From Gigaspora rosea (Eukaryota; Glomeromycota; Glomeromycetes; Diversisporales; Gigasporaceae): a DNA stretch of 64,000 nt. Under the pieces are notes generated by a model. The model saw only the letters and a program-made list of their open reading frames with translations, had not been told where the DNA came from and ran no database searches. Positions 9,283 to 19,700 of this stretch are shown here, piece by piece (position 1 is the stretch's first letter; the number at the start of each line of letters is the position of its first letter). Where the stretch lies: positions 37,235-101,234 of the forward strand of contig QKWP01000256.1 of the NCBI GenBank assembly GCA_003550325.1, in the 5' to 3' direction. Both the position numbers and the translations under genes were made by a program.

Positions 9283-10418
9283 TTAATTATAAGCAAACAG
9301 CCAGCGAGAAAGATGATTATCAGCAACAGCGAGATGAAACCCTAATAAATGGCAGAAGAGTTTATGATTGCTACATGATGGTGTTAAATAAAAGTGAAAC
9401 TCCTCCGCCTACTCCAAACTAATTAGGTATTCGAATATTCGAGTATTTACAAAAAAATTTTTTTAAAATATTGCTATTCTCAACCATGTCGATAATATTA
9501 AATAAATACATAAATAACGTACAATCATAAAATGGTTTTAAGATAGTACAAATATTATCTGCTTTTATCCATTCGTTTTTCTTGGGTACATCAGGGAAAG
9601 TTCGATCACGATCTCCTATTCGAATAATCATATTCTTCATTTTTATTGCTGATCGTAACATTGTGAATGTAGAATTCCAACGGGTATCACAATCTAATGA
9701 TGGGATAATAGGATTTTCAGATTCATATTCGCAGATATCTAAATATGCTTGACGTCGCCTTGGAGTTGAGTATATTGCTTTAACACAGTTGCAAATCTAA
9801 AAAAATTAAATAATTAATTAAAAAATTATTAAATAGAAGCTAAATAATATATAAGTACCTTATTAATTGCTCCTAAAATTTTTTTTAAACCATCGTTCAC
9901 AATGAGGTTTAAAATATGAGCAAAATAGCGGTTATGGAAAAGTTTTTCATTAATATTAATAAGCGAATCGTGAGAGATATAATCGACTAATTCATGAATT
10001 GCAACATTATTCGAGCTTGCATTATTAAGCGTAATAGTTTGTAACTATAATATAAATAATAAAAATTTTATTAAAATAAGAATTAATAAATATATTTTTA
10101 ATTATAATCGTATAGTATCGGAAAAATATATAATTGGCTAATTATCACTACGTAATGACATTGGATATTTATACCTTATTAGTAATTAAATGCTCATCCG
10201 TTTCAACTTTAATACAATTAGCAATATTAACCCCAGAATGAGGAAACAGAATTAGTTTAAATGATAGTAAAACAAAAACAAGTTTCTAGTTTTTATTAAT
10301 AAAATGCGCTGTAATCGCCAAATATCCAAGTTGCTGAACCGAGGTCCAAATATCACAGGTTAAAGAGATTTTACTATCTACATTTTGAAGATCATTTTTA
10401 ATAAAACCTTTCTTTTAT

Positions 10419-10606
10419 CATAAGCTTTCATAACATCTCACTTTACTGTGTCAGGACTAATGGTAAAATTAGGCAATACTCCATTAAGAAATTTTAGAAA
10501 TCCTTGCTTTTCCATAAGCTTTAATAACATCTCACTTTACTGTATCAGGACTAATGGTAAAATTAGGCAATACTCCATTAAGAAATTTTAGAAATCCTTG
10601 CTTTTC
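10419..10606 (-). repeat. 94-bp tandem duplication within the hAT gene
   Basis: Two consecutive copies (10419-10512, 10513-10606) containing ACATCTCACTTTACTGTRTC and AATTAGGCAATACTCCATTA, with only a few differences. It duplicates part of the transposase coding strand and adds to its inactivation. Confidence 0.9.
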
Positions 10607-11040
10607 CACGAACTGAAAACTTAGTTCATCTCTAATTATCATGTCAACTATATTTTTACGACATAAGTTTTTTGATGGTGGTAACGAAAGTACTAAAATC
10701 TAATTGTGTTTGACCATTTGATGGATTTGGTGGATTTGATGAATCGGCATTAGATGCTTTATACTTTCTACTTGATTTGAGATAACATCGAAGGTGGAAT
10801 GTTCCAGCGCCTTTTTTATGGCTAAGTTTGCTTTTACAGTAATTACATATAGCTTTTTGTTCATTTGTTATTAAAGTATAATGCTCTCAGACAGGAAATG
10901 TATATTTTTGTAAATTAGTCAAATTAGTAACAATTATCTGATCTAACTATTGCAGAAGCAGAGTCATCAGGTCTTATTGTATTATCTTCGTTATGGTCAT
11001 AGTTATCTGTATTGGCTTCATTATGGTCATAATCATCCAT

Positions 11041-11330
11041 ATTATAAACTTTTTTTTTTAGAGAAATTTTATTTAACAATTGAATTTTTAAAAAAAAAAT
11101 TAACAATGAATTAGTGGCAAGTGCTTAGTAAGTTTTATATTTATTAGCGGATTTGTTAATAGGTTCGTTAATGGATTTTATTAGTTAGCTTTATTAATTG
11201 GTTTTAATAGTAAGTTTATAATAATGAATTGATCAAACCAACAAAAAAGAATGATGATTCATAAAGTAAATCTAAAACCCTTAAAGTCTATTTATATTTG
11301 TAGCATGATATAATTTCGATTCATGTTCTC
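11041..11330. other. AT-rich flank upstream of the hAT gene
   Basis: AT-rich sequence with GGTTCGTTAATGGATTTTA-like repeats (about 11150-11220). No clear terminal inverted repeat of the hAT element could be found by eye. Confidence 0.5.
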
Positions 11331-11409
11331 CATATGGGCGGATTTGATTCATATGATGATGGGTTGTTATTAACAACCCATCATCATATAAATCAAATCT
11401 GCCCATATG
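11331..11409. repeat. Short near-perfect palindrome
   Basis: CATATGGGCGGATTTGATTC... is mirrored by ...AATCAAATCTGCCCATATG with arms of about 39 bp meeting at TTATTAA. Probably a minimal foldback element. Confidence 0.85.
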
Positions 11410-12412
11410 CATGATAAAGAAACTTTAGAATCTGCACCTCAGTATAGGATAATTCATTGAGATAAGTAAAATTTATCATTCTCAATAATGACAAAACTTA
11501 CCATATTCTCACAAAATAAAGCCATCTGCACGATAGTCTGAGTATATGCGTATTGTTCAGAATACACGCACGTTAGGTGTTCTTTGAGACAAAAATAAAT
11601 TTTCTCAAACATGTCTGTTATATCAAATTATTTGTTAAAACTCATGCGCATTGCTTATTCAAAATCTTAGTACACACACGAATAGTTGTTATCAAGTACA
11701 ATAATTTTGGCTTATCTCAAGAATTCTTAATTCTTCTGCATAGAAGTATTCATGTGTATACTAAATAATTGCTATTGAGAGTGAAAACTGAACTGGTATG
11801 TATGGGAAATCTAAAACCTTAATTAATTAGAAATTGGAGATAAGCAAAATTTGGGTTTGGATCAAAATCCCAAAAATAAGGATCCCAATATGGTTGAAAT
11901 TCTAGCCACATTGAGCTAATCCTGTCGTGATTTGATCCTGTCAGGATTCCGTTTATCAGGATTTTGACCAAAACCACTAAATTTGTTTTTCAACAGCTTA
12001 TTTCAGTTTCACTACATACACTCATATGTGCAGACATTTTATTCTGGTAGTATATCAAAGCTTTATACGTACAGGTATTATATAAAATTTTTTAAAAGGT
12101 TTTTTTTTTTGTATAAAAAAAATGATCTTTTCTTAATAATTATGGCAGTATAGTAGTACATTGAAATAAAAAAGACTGCCAAGAAAAAATCGCCAAAAAA
12201 GTAAACAGTGACGCATATAATTTACTTATTTGACAAACCACCTCAACGTTTCATTCTTGGTGTTATTGTTATGTATACATACGTATGTACGTATATTGGG
12301 GTTAAGAATTAATATAGTACGTATATATTATAAAATAAAATTAATTTATTATTACGTAGTCTGGAGCCTTAATAAAGCTTAGAACGTCATGCGAATATAA
12401 CATCTATATACT
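11410..12412. other. No gene recognised
   Basis: AT-rich DNA. Around 11860-11960 there are degenerate words (GGATCAAAATCCC, GATCCTGTCAGGATTCC) that look like repeat debris. The 63-codon open frame at 11577 is not supported. Confidence 0.5.
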
Positions 12413-12591
12413 AATAGGTACCCAGGGTAGGATAACAGGTAATACCCTAGCCCTACCCATTTGTGTAAGGGCCTCACATTTAAGCCCTTACCCTTATCCT
12501 AGTGCTTAGAAATTAGTACCCTAGCCCGGCCTTCAAGGTACTACCCGTGAGTACCCATGGGCCTACCTGGCCCATGCGGAGGCCTAATATA
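12413..12591. repeat. GC-rich short element, copy B
   Basis: Contains TAATACCCTAGCCCTACCC as in copy A and ends CCCATGCGGAGGCCTA, the inverted form of copy A's start. Same family as 5054-5222. Confidence 0.6.
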
Positions 12592-12879
12592 CGATAATCA
12601 GAGTTTCAGATTTTGGATAAAATTTGTAAAAATTTTATATTAAAGCAAATATAACCTCTATTAATATTTTTCGGGCCCTGCAGGTGTGTTCTGACTTTCA
12701 AATCTCATTATTTTTTCTTTTATAGATCAGTATTACTTGTTCTAATTTGGGAAGTCCTTAATTTTAACAACTTTTCTTGTTAGATATTTCATTTTCTGGT
12801 ATTATCTGACCTTGTAGTATTGTAAAACAATCTTGTTTATCTTGTTGTAGTTATCTGTTATAAACAGAAACTCATCTCT
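12592..12879. other. No gene recognised
   Basis: AT-rich spacer between two members of the GC-rich element family. Confidence 0.5.
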
Positions 12880-13062
12880 TGGCATCTGTATGGGCAGGGC
12901 CAGCTATAGTACTCTAAGAGTAGTACCACTAGGACTGGGCTTGGGCATCAAATTACAAGCCCTAGGACAGATTAGGGCTAAGAATCGCAGACCCTTTATT
13001 ATATGGGTAGGACTAGGGTACTACTACTACCTGGCCTATATACCTATAGGGTAGCTCGTTAT
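12880..13062. repeat. GC-rich short element, copy C (diverged)
   Basis: TTGGCATCTGTATGGGCAGG at the left and CTACCTGGCCTATATACC at the right, with the characteristic AGCCCTAG and GGGTAGGACTAGGGTACTAC words inside. Confidence 0.45.
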
Positions 13063-13302
13063 ATATTACATAACTATTCACCAATCTTAAAACTTATATT
13101 GATCAATAATCTTTTTTTATAATAATCCTATATATACAATATGAATAGGTTGGCTTTTTAATTTTTCTTTAATTTTATTTCTATGTGTATATTTAATTTG
13201 GTTATTAAATATTGTTGATCGATTTTAAAATTGTAATAAATACAAAAAAATAGTGTAAATAGTTTTTTTTTTATAACTTAAAAATTCATAAAAACTAATG
13301 TC

Positions 13303-13405
13303 GAAATAAAGTGGAAACATTGAATAAAGTAAAAATAGCAAATAAAGTAGAAACATCAAATAAAGTAGAAATGTTGAATAAAGTAGAAATGTTAAATAAA
13401 ATAGT
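13303..13405. repeat. 18-19-bp minisatellite
   Basis: Five to six units of AATAAAGTAGAAAYRTYR. The minus-strand frame through it encodes a Leu/Phe/Tyr-rich artefact. Confidence 0.8.
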
Positions 13406-13465
13406 ATAAAAATGTTTTTTTTTTGTTTTTTTTTATATTTTATACTATATATATTTATGGTATAT

Positions 13466-13712
13466 GGGATCTTTGCTAGGAAAATCACCCTTCAAGATTT
13501 TCTGATTAGATAAATTTGGCCCAAACTTAGTGCAGAATATCAGTTCTTATTTATACTATTATTTTATTGATTCTATATTTATTTAATAAACTATAGAATC
13601 AATACTGTAAAGGCTGAGTTACATGTAAATAAGAACTGATATTTGGGTCTAAGTTGGTCCGAATTTGCATGATCAGAAAATCTCAAAGAGTAAATTTTCT
13701 AGCAAAGATCCC
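13466..13712. mobile_element. MITE with ATAT target duplication and a recognisable empty site
   Basis: GGGATCTTTGCTAG..AAAAT at the left is mirrored by ATTTT.CTAGCAAAGATCCC at the right. Further inner pairs include CAGTTCTTATTTA and TAAATAAGAACTG. It is flanked by ATAT on both sides (13462-13465, 13713-13716). The flanking sequence without the insert exists at 26650-26745, giving the pre-insertion state. Confidence 0.85.
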
Positions 13713-13775
13713 ATATGGCAGATTATACATCAAATGGGCTTAATAATTTTTTATTTTTATTTTTTTTATTAAACC

Positions 13776-13919
13776 CGTAGGTACCCCCATGGGTACTCGC
13801 AGACTTTAAAGGCTGTGTAGAGTATCAATTTTGGGCTCTAGGAAAAAAGTAAGAACTTGGATATTAAATTAAGCCAGAGTATTACTACTACCTGTCCCTA
13901 TATAGCCAGTGCAGAGGCC
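13776..13919. repeat. GC-rich short element, copy D (diverged)
   Basis: Starts near CCCGTAGGTACCCCCATGGG and ends CAGTGCAGAGGCCTA, matching the inverted terminus of copy A; contains TACTACTACCTG as in copy C. Confidence 0.5.
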
Positions 13920-14159
13920 TAATTCTCTCAAAGATCATTCCTATTCATGGTCCTAACACAGTTTTGTTTCCTATTGGCCTTAAACTGGCTACCTTGCGAA
14001 TATGACCCCAGAGTGCCAACTACTGTATTGTCGATTCAGAGTCTTATATTTAAAATTTTTTAAAAAATTTACTTTTGTTTAAATGTTTTTTTTAATAATT
14101 TTGAAATTATAAGTAGCAAAACTGCTCGAAATTACATTATCTAAATTTTATTACCAGTA

Positions 14160-14589
<430 letters not shown>

Positions 14590-15018
14590 TTACAGTTTAG
14601 TTTCACTTAGCAGCCAGTATTTAAAATTGGCTTGCACAAGATGCACATGTCAAGTACATTTTTTTTTTGTGCATAAAAATCTAGATAAGTAAATGCACAT
14701 TTTGCATTTAAAATTAATTTAAATGATTGCACAGAAAAAGCATATGCAATAAAAATTAAAATTTTTATGCACAAAAATAATATGCAACAAAAATTTAAAA
14801 TTTTAATGCACAAAAAATAATTAGCAATTATATTTTATTTTTTTGGAAGCTTTAATATAACCAATAAAATTTAAAAAATATCAGTAATTATTTTTTTATG
14901 TACTGTTATTCATTTTATATACCTATAAAAAAATTTGTAATTTTTTTTATAGAAATGTAAAAAAAATCTAATATTAATAAAATATCTGCTTATTTAAATA
15001 AAATTTAGAGTAAATGTA

Positions 15019-15226
15019 TTTTGTTCTTCTGAACAACTTTTTTTTGTATAAAATCATATTATTTTGACTTTTATAAATAGCAATAATCAATAATTGTGTA
15101 TAAAGTTTTTTTAAAATTTATTATAAAAAATTTTATATACAATTATTGATTGTTGCTATATAAAAAGACAAAATAATACTAAGCAAATCAGATTTTTATG
15201 CAATAAGAAGTTGTTCAGGAGAATAA
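15019..15226. repeat. Palindrome (TTCTGAACAAC ends)
   Basis: TGTTCTTCTGAACAAC at the left mirrors GTTGTTCAGGAGAA at the right. The arms also share GACTTTTATAAATAGCAATA and ACAATTATTGATTGTTGC. Weaker pairing extends further out on both sides. Confidence 0.75.
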
Positions 15227-15365
15227 ATATATCAATAATAAAATTATTATATAAATCAGTTAATATTTCATAAATATATTTTTTATTTTATGTTTCTACA
15301 AAAAAAAATTACAAGTTTTTTATCTATTTTTGTTGATAAGTAAAATAAAAACAATTCTAATAAGA

Positions 15366-15600
15366 AGTGAGCTAGGTGCTAAGAAAAGGAACCAAATTGA
15401 CAAAACAAAAGATCTAAGAAAATCAATTTTTGTATTGTAAATCTTATAAGAAAATACAAACTTTAAAGGGCTACACTGCAAAATTTTATTAATACAATTA
15501 AGTAAAAAATTATCCTAATATTATTCTAAATTGATTTATATAAAAAATTACTCTTGAAAAAATTGTCAATTTGGCCCTTTTTCTAGCACTTAGCCCAAGT
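15366..15600. mobile_element. Small TIR element (GAGCTAGGTGCTA)
   Basis: AGTGAGCTAGGTGCTAAGAA with ACCAAATTGACAA at the left is mirrored by TTGTCAATTTGGCCC with AGCACTTAGCCCAAGT at the right. About 235 bp, non-coding. Confidence 0.7.
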
Positions 15601-16133
15601 TATCTAATTTGCATAAAAATTTCAGGGTAGTTATATTTTATCTTTTTTAACAATTTTTTTATTACAAAAAGCTGATTTAATCAATAAAATTGCAACTTTT
15701 CTATATAGAAACTGTCTATTTTTATTGATTGTGAAAAGTAATTTTATTATTAAAATTAGACAACAAATTCTAAAACAATAATAATTATAAATATAATTGT
15801 AACTATATAGAGGTGTTTTTAATATAAATAAATAGTAGGTAAGGAGAGCAACTATATTTGTATTAATTTAGTTAATAGCTAACCTCTTATTCTGCACTAT
15901 TTTAGTTGATGTGATAGTCTCTTTAGTTAAATAATAACTATAAATACAATAATAATTTGTAAATTGAAGATTTTACTATATCGATCTTAATAATTTTTTA
16001 TATGTACATATTTGCAAGTAAAAATTTTTTTATATGCACCCATGTGCAAGCAATGAATTGTTTGTGTATTTAAAACCTGTATATTACTTGCATTTGTGCA
16101 AGTAATTTTGGATCTGAATTTTAAACACTGCTA

Positions 16134-16440
16134 GCAGCTTTAGTAGAGTATCAGATTGTAGATCAACTTTGTGTAACCAAAATCATATGATTTACATGTG
16201 AACATTATATGATACACCCAATCAGAATTAACAATTCTTTGTTTAACTCCCAGAAAACTTTGATTATATGTAAAGTTAATTTTTTTTAAAGCAATATATA
16301 TTGCGAAACTTAACTATTATAAACAACCTATTTTAACCTATATGTCAAATAAATTTAATACAAATTGGCTCAGTTGTTAAAAAGTTTGATCAGAACATTT
16401 TTTTTATTACTATGTAAAAATCCAACGCATCTGATGTCTC
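16134..16440. repeat. Dispersed repeat, copy 2
   Basis: Direct relative of 3590-3936 (GTAGATCAACTTTGTGTAAC, CCCAGAAAACTTTGATTATA, TATATGTCAAATAAATTTAA), with a short insertion around 16305-16325. Confidence 0.65.
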
Positions 16441-16459
16441 AAATAAGCAATTGATTAAA

Positions 16460-16666
16460 TTCTACTTATTTATTCCCTGCTGCGTTATCGATTTTAGAAG
16501 TTGATTGTACCAGCTTTTCCTGCTGGAATCCTGATTAACCATGTGAATGTTAATCTGCCACTGCCTTTGCAAACTGTTGACGTTACTGTTAACTTGAAAG
16601 TTTCTTATTAAAATATTCCCAAGATCTTAGCATCAGCTGCAACATTCGGTTTAGTAAAAGTTTAAT
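16460..16666 (+). pseudogene. Small decayed coding remnant
   Basis: After a frame change the plus strand reads LIVPAFPAGILINHVNVN followed by LPLPLQTVDVTVNLKVS, then after a stop and shift IPKILASAATFGLVKV and a stop. The peptide quality (alternating hydrophobic residues, conserved-looking Pro/Gly) suggests former coding sequence. No family recognised. Confidence 0.3.
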
Positions 16667-17027
16667 AATTTTCTAATAATTTTCAAATTTGGCTCATGAT
16701 TGCTGCGAAACCGATTCACATTACTATGTTCTGCATACGTATTGTTCATATGCCCTCAAAACTGTAACGTAAAATTGAAACGAAACTATTTCTTACAAAA
16801 AAAAAACAAGAATGACTCTAAATTTTGATTAAGAAACCATCTTCTGTAGTCAGCAGTAATTAAAATGTTTCTTATTACGCTTTACTAACAGATATTATTT
16901 CTATCTCTAATTAGAAATTTAATTGGCCAAAAATTATGGAAAAGACCAATTTTTAGGTGCACTGTCTAAAAATATTAATATGTACGTATGTACATATGTA
17001 CGTACATGTAACAATAACAGTTTCTCA

Positions 17028-17388
17028 AGGGTGAACATAGATCAATTTTCATATGATTTACGTGATACAGCAAAATTTTATATAGAAATCAAACACATGC
17101 TTCTAATAAAACTTTTTAGAATTATTGCCAATGTTCCCCAAAATTTCATGCCATATAATTTGAAGCTTCTTATTTGTCATAGTAAAATTTCAAACCCTAT
17201 ATCATTTGAAAAAATCTACCTTTATATATTGGTAAAAAAAACTTAGGTGACTCCAAATTTCCTTAGATTGCACAAAAATTATTAATTCTGATTGGTTGAA
17301 TTTATGTTGTTTACAATCCTGATTGGTCGATCACCTGATTTTATATGATTACAACGTGATTACTATTAAATTGATCTACGTTCACCCT
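17028..17388. mobile_element. MITE (AGGGTGAACRTAGATCAATT)
   Basis: AGGGTGAACATAGATCAATT at 17028 is mirrored at 17369-17388 with one difference. About 360 bp. The right part (ATTGGTCGATCACCTGATTTTA, TTACAACGTG) resembles the dispersed repeat at 3590-3936. It sits just upstream of the F-box remnant. An internal plus-strand open frame is not supported. Confidence 0.75.
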
Positions 17389-17411
17389 ACCCTTAATACA
17401 ATACAAAATTC

Positions 17412-18717
17412 ATGACATCAAAAATATTTGTGGGCGAAATGCCCAAATTAATAGAAATTATTCTTAATAATCTAAATAATGAATTTTATTCCTTATACTC
17501 GTGCACGCTTGTGAATCGATATTGGTGTAAAATATCAATTCCTATTCTTTGGCAAAACCCATTTTCATTAAAAAAAAAACCATTATTCATTAGTAGATAA
17601 TTTTCTTCTCTTGACGAGAACGAAAGATTAAATTTGAAAGGATATGAGATAAATACAAAATTTCAAAATACACTATTTAATTATGCAAGGCTTTTAAAAG
17701 TTCTCAATTTATCTAATCTAGAAAGTATGACTGAGAAATGAATCGTTTGCAATATTGTTGAAACAAAACCATTTGTTTATCGTGGCGAAAAAGAACTAAA
17801 GAATCACCTAATTAATTTATTATTTAAAATATTTATTGAAAGTAGCGTCACTTTGCATAAATTATATTTAGGATTTCCTTATTTCTTAAAATTAAGCCAA
17901 AGATCTTTTATACATTAGAACAAAATGTGCAATTTTTCTCACGACTTCAATATTTACGTTTGAGTACAATTTCAGTTAGCAGCATTGAAAGTGTTACTAC
18001 ATTATTAAGGATCTTGGCAAAACGTACTATGAAAATTTGTGCTTTGGAATTTAAAGAATTTTTTCTGATTATGGTCTACAATTAATTTATACTAAGTGTT
18101 ATTAAATCACAAAAGCAACTTGGTCAATTTAGTTTAGTTGGCAAAAGATACCCAAAATATCTTAGAGAATTCTATGCCATCATTTCAGCTTTAGAGATTC
18201 GTAGGAACTCATTACAAGAAGTTAATATAGAGTATTTAGATTATAATGTAATGCAGAGTTTGAGATACTGAAAAATTGTAAAAATTTAGAAACTTTTCGT
18301 ATCAGGCATTGCGATTTGAGACTGTTAAAAATATTAAATTGTAAAATCAGCACTTTAGAGATAGTTAATTACAAAATTAATTCATCGACCTTGGTACAAA
18401 TTTTAGAAAAGTTTGGTTTATTACTAAGAAGATTAAAACTCAAATTTGAGAAGATTTATCAATCATTGTTACTAGAAGTACTTAAGTTCTTCTGCCTAAA
18501 CATTATATACCTTGACATTTCATATATTAAGTTTTCCACACAACTCATAGAACATATTGGTAATTTGCAAAAACTTCATTTTCTCAAATTACGGTTCGAT
18601 GGTTACGAACATGCACCAGAAGAATTACAAAAAATGCTAGTTATGCAGTTTGCAGAAATATTGCCATTAACATTGCACTATCTTGATTTAGCTAGTAATT
18701 GGCAACAATTAGTGATA
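17412..18717 (+). pseudogene. F-box/LRR-like protein, pseudogene
   Basis: Starts MTSKIFVGEMPKLIEIILNN. The F-box-like part (residues about 10-50) includes SLYSCTLVNRYWCKISIPIL and WQNPF, the layout typical of the large Glomeromycotina F-box family (substrate receptors of SCF ubiquitin ligases). A TAG follows at residue 63. Downstream frames contain leucine-rich repeat-like segments (LLKVLNLSNLES; LQKLHFLKLRFDG; LPLTLHYLDLASNW), the last in an open stretch from 18316. At least three stops or frameshifts are needed to connect them. The 3' end is replaced by the GC-rich repeat beginning at 18718. Confidence 0.75.
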
Positions 18718-18797
18718 CAGGTCGACCCGGCCCAATGGCCGGGTCGATGGGCAGATCGACCCTCAGCCTGCACCTTTGTGGGCTGGGCCGGTTAATA
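18718..18797. repeat. GC-rich palindromic repeat truncating the F-box remnant
   Basis: CAGGTCGACCCGGCCCAATG followed by its own inverted words (GGCCGGGTCGA, GGGCTGGGCCGG). The lead-in AGTGATACAGG resembles AGTGATACGGG at 57117, where a sister copy starts. A looser relative lies near 20560-20640. Confidence 0.6.
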
Positions 18798-19154
18798 AAA
18801 GAAGTGTTAGAATCATTTTTCTTCTAAGCATATTTTCAGGCTAGAAATTGAATAAAAATCGGCAAGTCATTTATAATAATATAAAAGAAGTTGACTTATT
18901 TAGGTGATAAATTGGCAAATATAATATAAGGATCCTTATAAGAAAAGTGGTACAGGTGGTGGTACAGGTTGGTATCAGAAATGCTCAAAATAGCACAGAT
19001 CTTGTGGCATGTTGTGAAGGGCTCCCGCTCTGCAGTTTTTTGTTTTTATATATTTTGATTATAATTAGTAGTATTCGCATATTTATATATATTAGAATTT
19101 GTTTATAAAAATAGGTTCAAACTACAGCCTTATATATACATTACCTTATTAGTA
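18798..19154. other. No gene; possible retroelement primer-binding-like site
   Basis: AT-rich. GGTGGTACAGGTTGGTATCAG near 18955-18978 contains TTGGTATCAGAA (18969-18980), which resembles the initiator-Met primer-binding site used by many LTR retrotransposons. It has no adjacent clear LTR end, so this is weak. Confidence 0.25.
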
Positions 19155-19700
19155 TAGTTGTCAGTCATATCTGACAGATTGGTCAGTTTAGTCAGATTGG
19201 TCAGATTAGTCCGATCAGTCAGATTTGTTAGATCTGACAGATATGAAAGATCGATCATTTGGATAGTTCAAGCAATTGTAGAACCTGTATAAGAGTAGTA
19301 TTAGTGCAGTAATGTAAAAGTATAAATACGATATCTCTTGTCTTTAGAGCAAGTCAGCTTTTGGAGCTCAGTTGAGTTCGAAGTTTGAGTTTAACGTTAT
19401 AGAGCGATAACTTTCGAAATTAGAGTAGAAATGTTAGCTCTAGTGATTATCTCGATATAATAAATAAACTGTTATTGTTATAAACTGATATCTTCCTGAT
19501 AGGTGAATTCGTATTGAAGTATAAATCCCGTGACCTAATATTAGAGTCTCGTGATCTAGTTTAGAGTCTATCTCGACCCTAGTTAATCAGACCAAGTATC
19601 AATGCCATACCAAGACTCTTTGAATCTTGAGACCCGGACAAATCTTCCATGCCTCTTTCTGTCTACTAGTTCAAGATTTACGAGTCTTGAGAGCATGTCA
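19155..19700 (+). mobile_element. Possible solo LTR
   Basis: Begins TTGTCAGTCATATCTGACAG, with a run of degenerate GGTCAGATTAGTCAG words (19165-19235). It then has a TATA box (TATAAATA, 19321) and AATAAATAAA about 140 bases further (near 19460). This order is that of an LTR promoter and polyadenylation site. No matching second LTR or TG..CA boundaries with target duplication were established. Confidence 0.35.

Larger units (their letters stand above)
8696..9483. mobile_element. TIR element nested in the hAT gene
   Basis: TTGAGAATAGTAATATTTT at 8696 and its inverted counterpart ending at 9483, together with ATTCGAATACCTGATT, form imperfect TIRs of about 45-65 bp. It splits the transposase coding sequence between the CTLF and SYPTLNNAF parts. 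Inside are two further foldback structures (8741-9002 and 9069-9282), so insertions are nested at least two deep. Confidence 0.65.
7831..11040 (-). pseudogene. hAT-family transposase gene, broken
   Basis: Reading right to left: a start at 11040 (MDDYDHNEANTDNYDHNED, with a repeated YDHNE), then a BED zinc finger (CNYC and HLRC ligands, about 10847-10786), a Ser/Asn/Pro linker, a central part with HNRYFAHILNLIVNDGLKK, the hAT signature CDTRWNSTF (about 9690), LDPRYKL (about 8420), and the C-terminal hAT dimerisation region with IARDFLAIPSTSIASEQMFS. It ends at 7831. Introns of about 60-75 nt are visible near 9795-9860 and 8258-8330. In-frame stops near 10924 and 10883, a frameshift after the BED region, a 94-bp tandem duplication and a nested 0.8-kb TIR element make it non-functional. 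hAT transposases cut and paste DNA and generate 8-bp target duplications, like many MITEs in this window. Confidence 0.85.
14598..16140. mobile_element. 1.5-kb TIR element made of nested foldbacks
   Basis: The left end reads AGCAGCCAGTATTTAAAATT followed by TTGCACA. The right end, reverse-complemented, reads AGCAGTGTTTAAAATTCAGA, also followed by TTGCACA. TGCA/TGCACA words are frequent near both ends. The interior contains the palindrome at 15019-15226 and the TIR element at 15366-15600. Similar terminal sequence occurs near 545-565. No protein found. Confidence 0.5.

Noticed and set aside
18969..18980. LTR retrotransposon primer-binding site
   Set aside because: TTGGTATCAGAA resembles an initiator-Met binding site, but no LTR end directly precedes it and no gag/pol follows, so no element is called.
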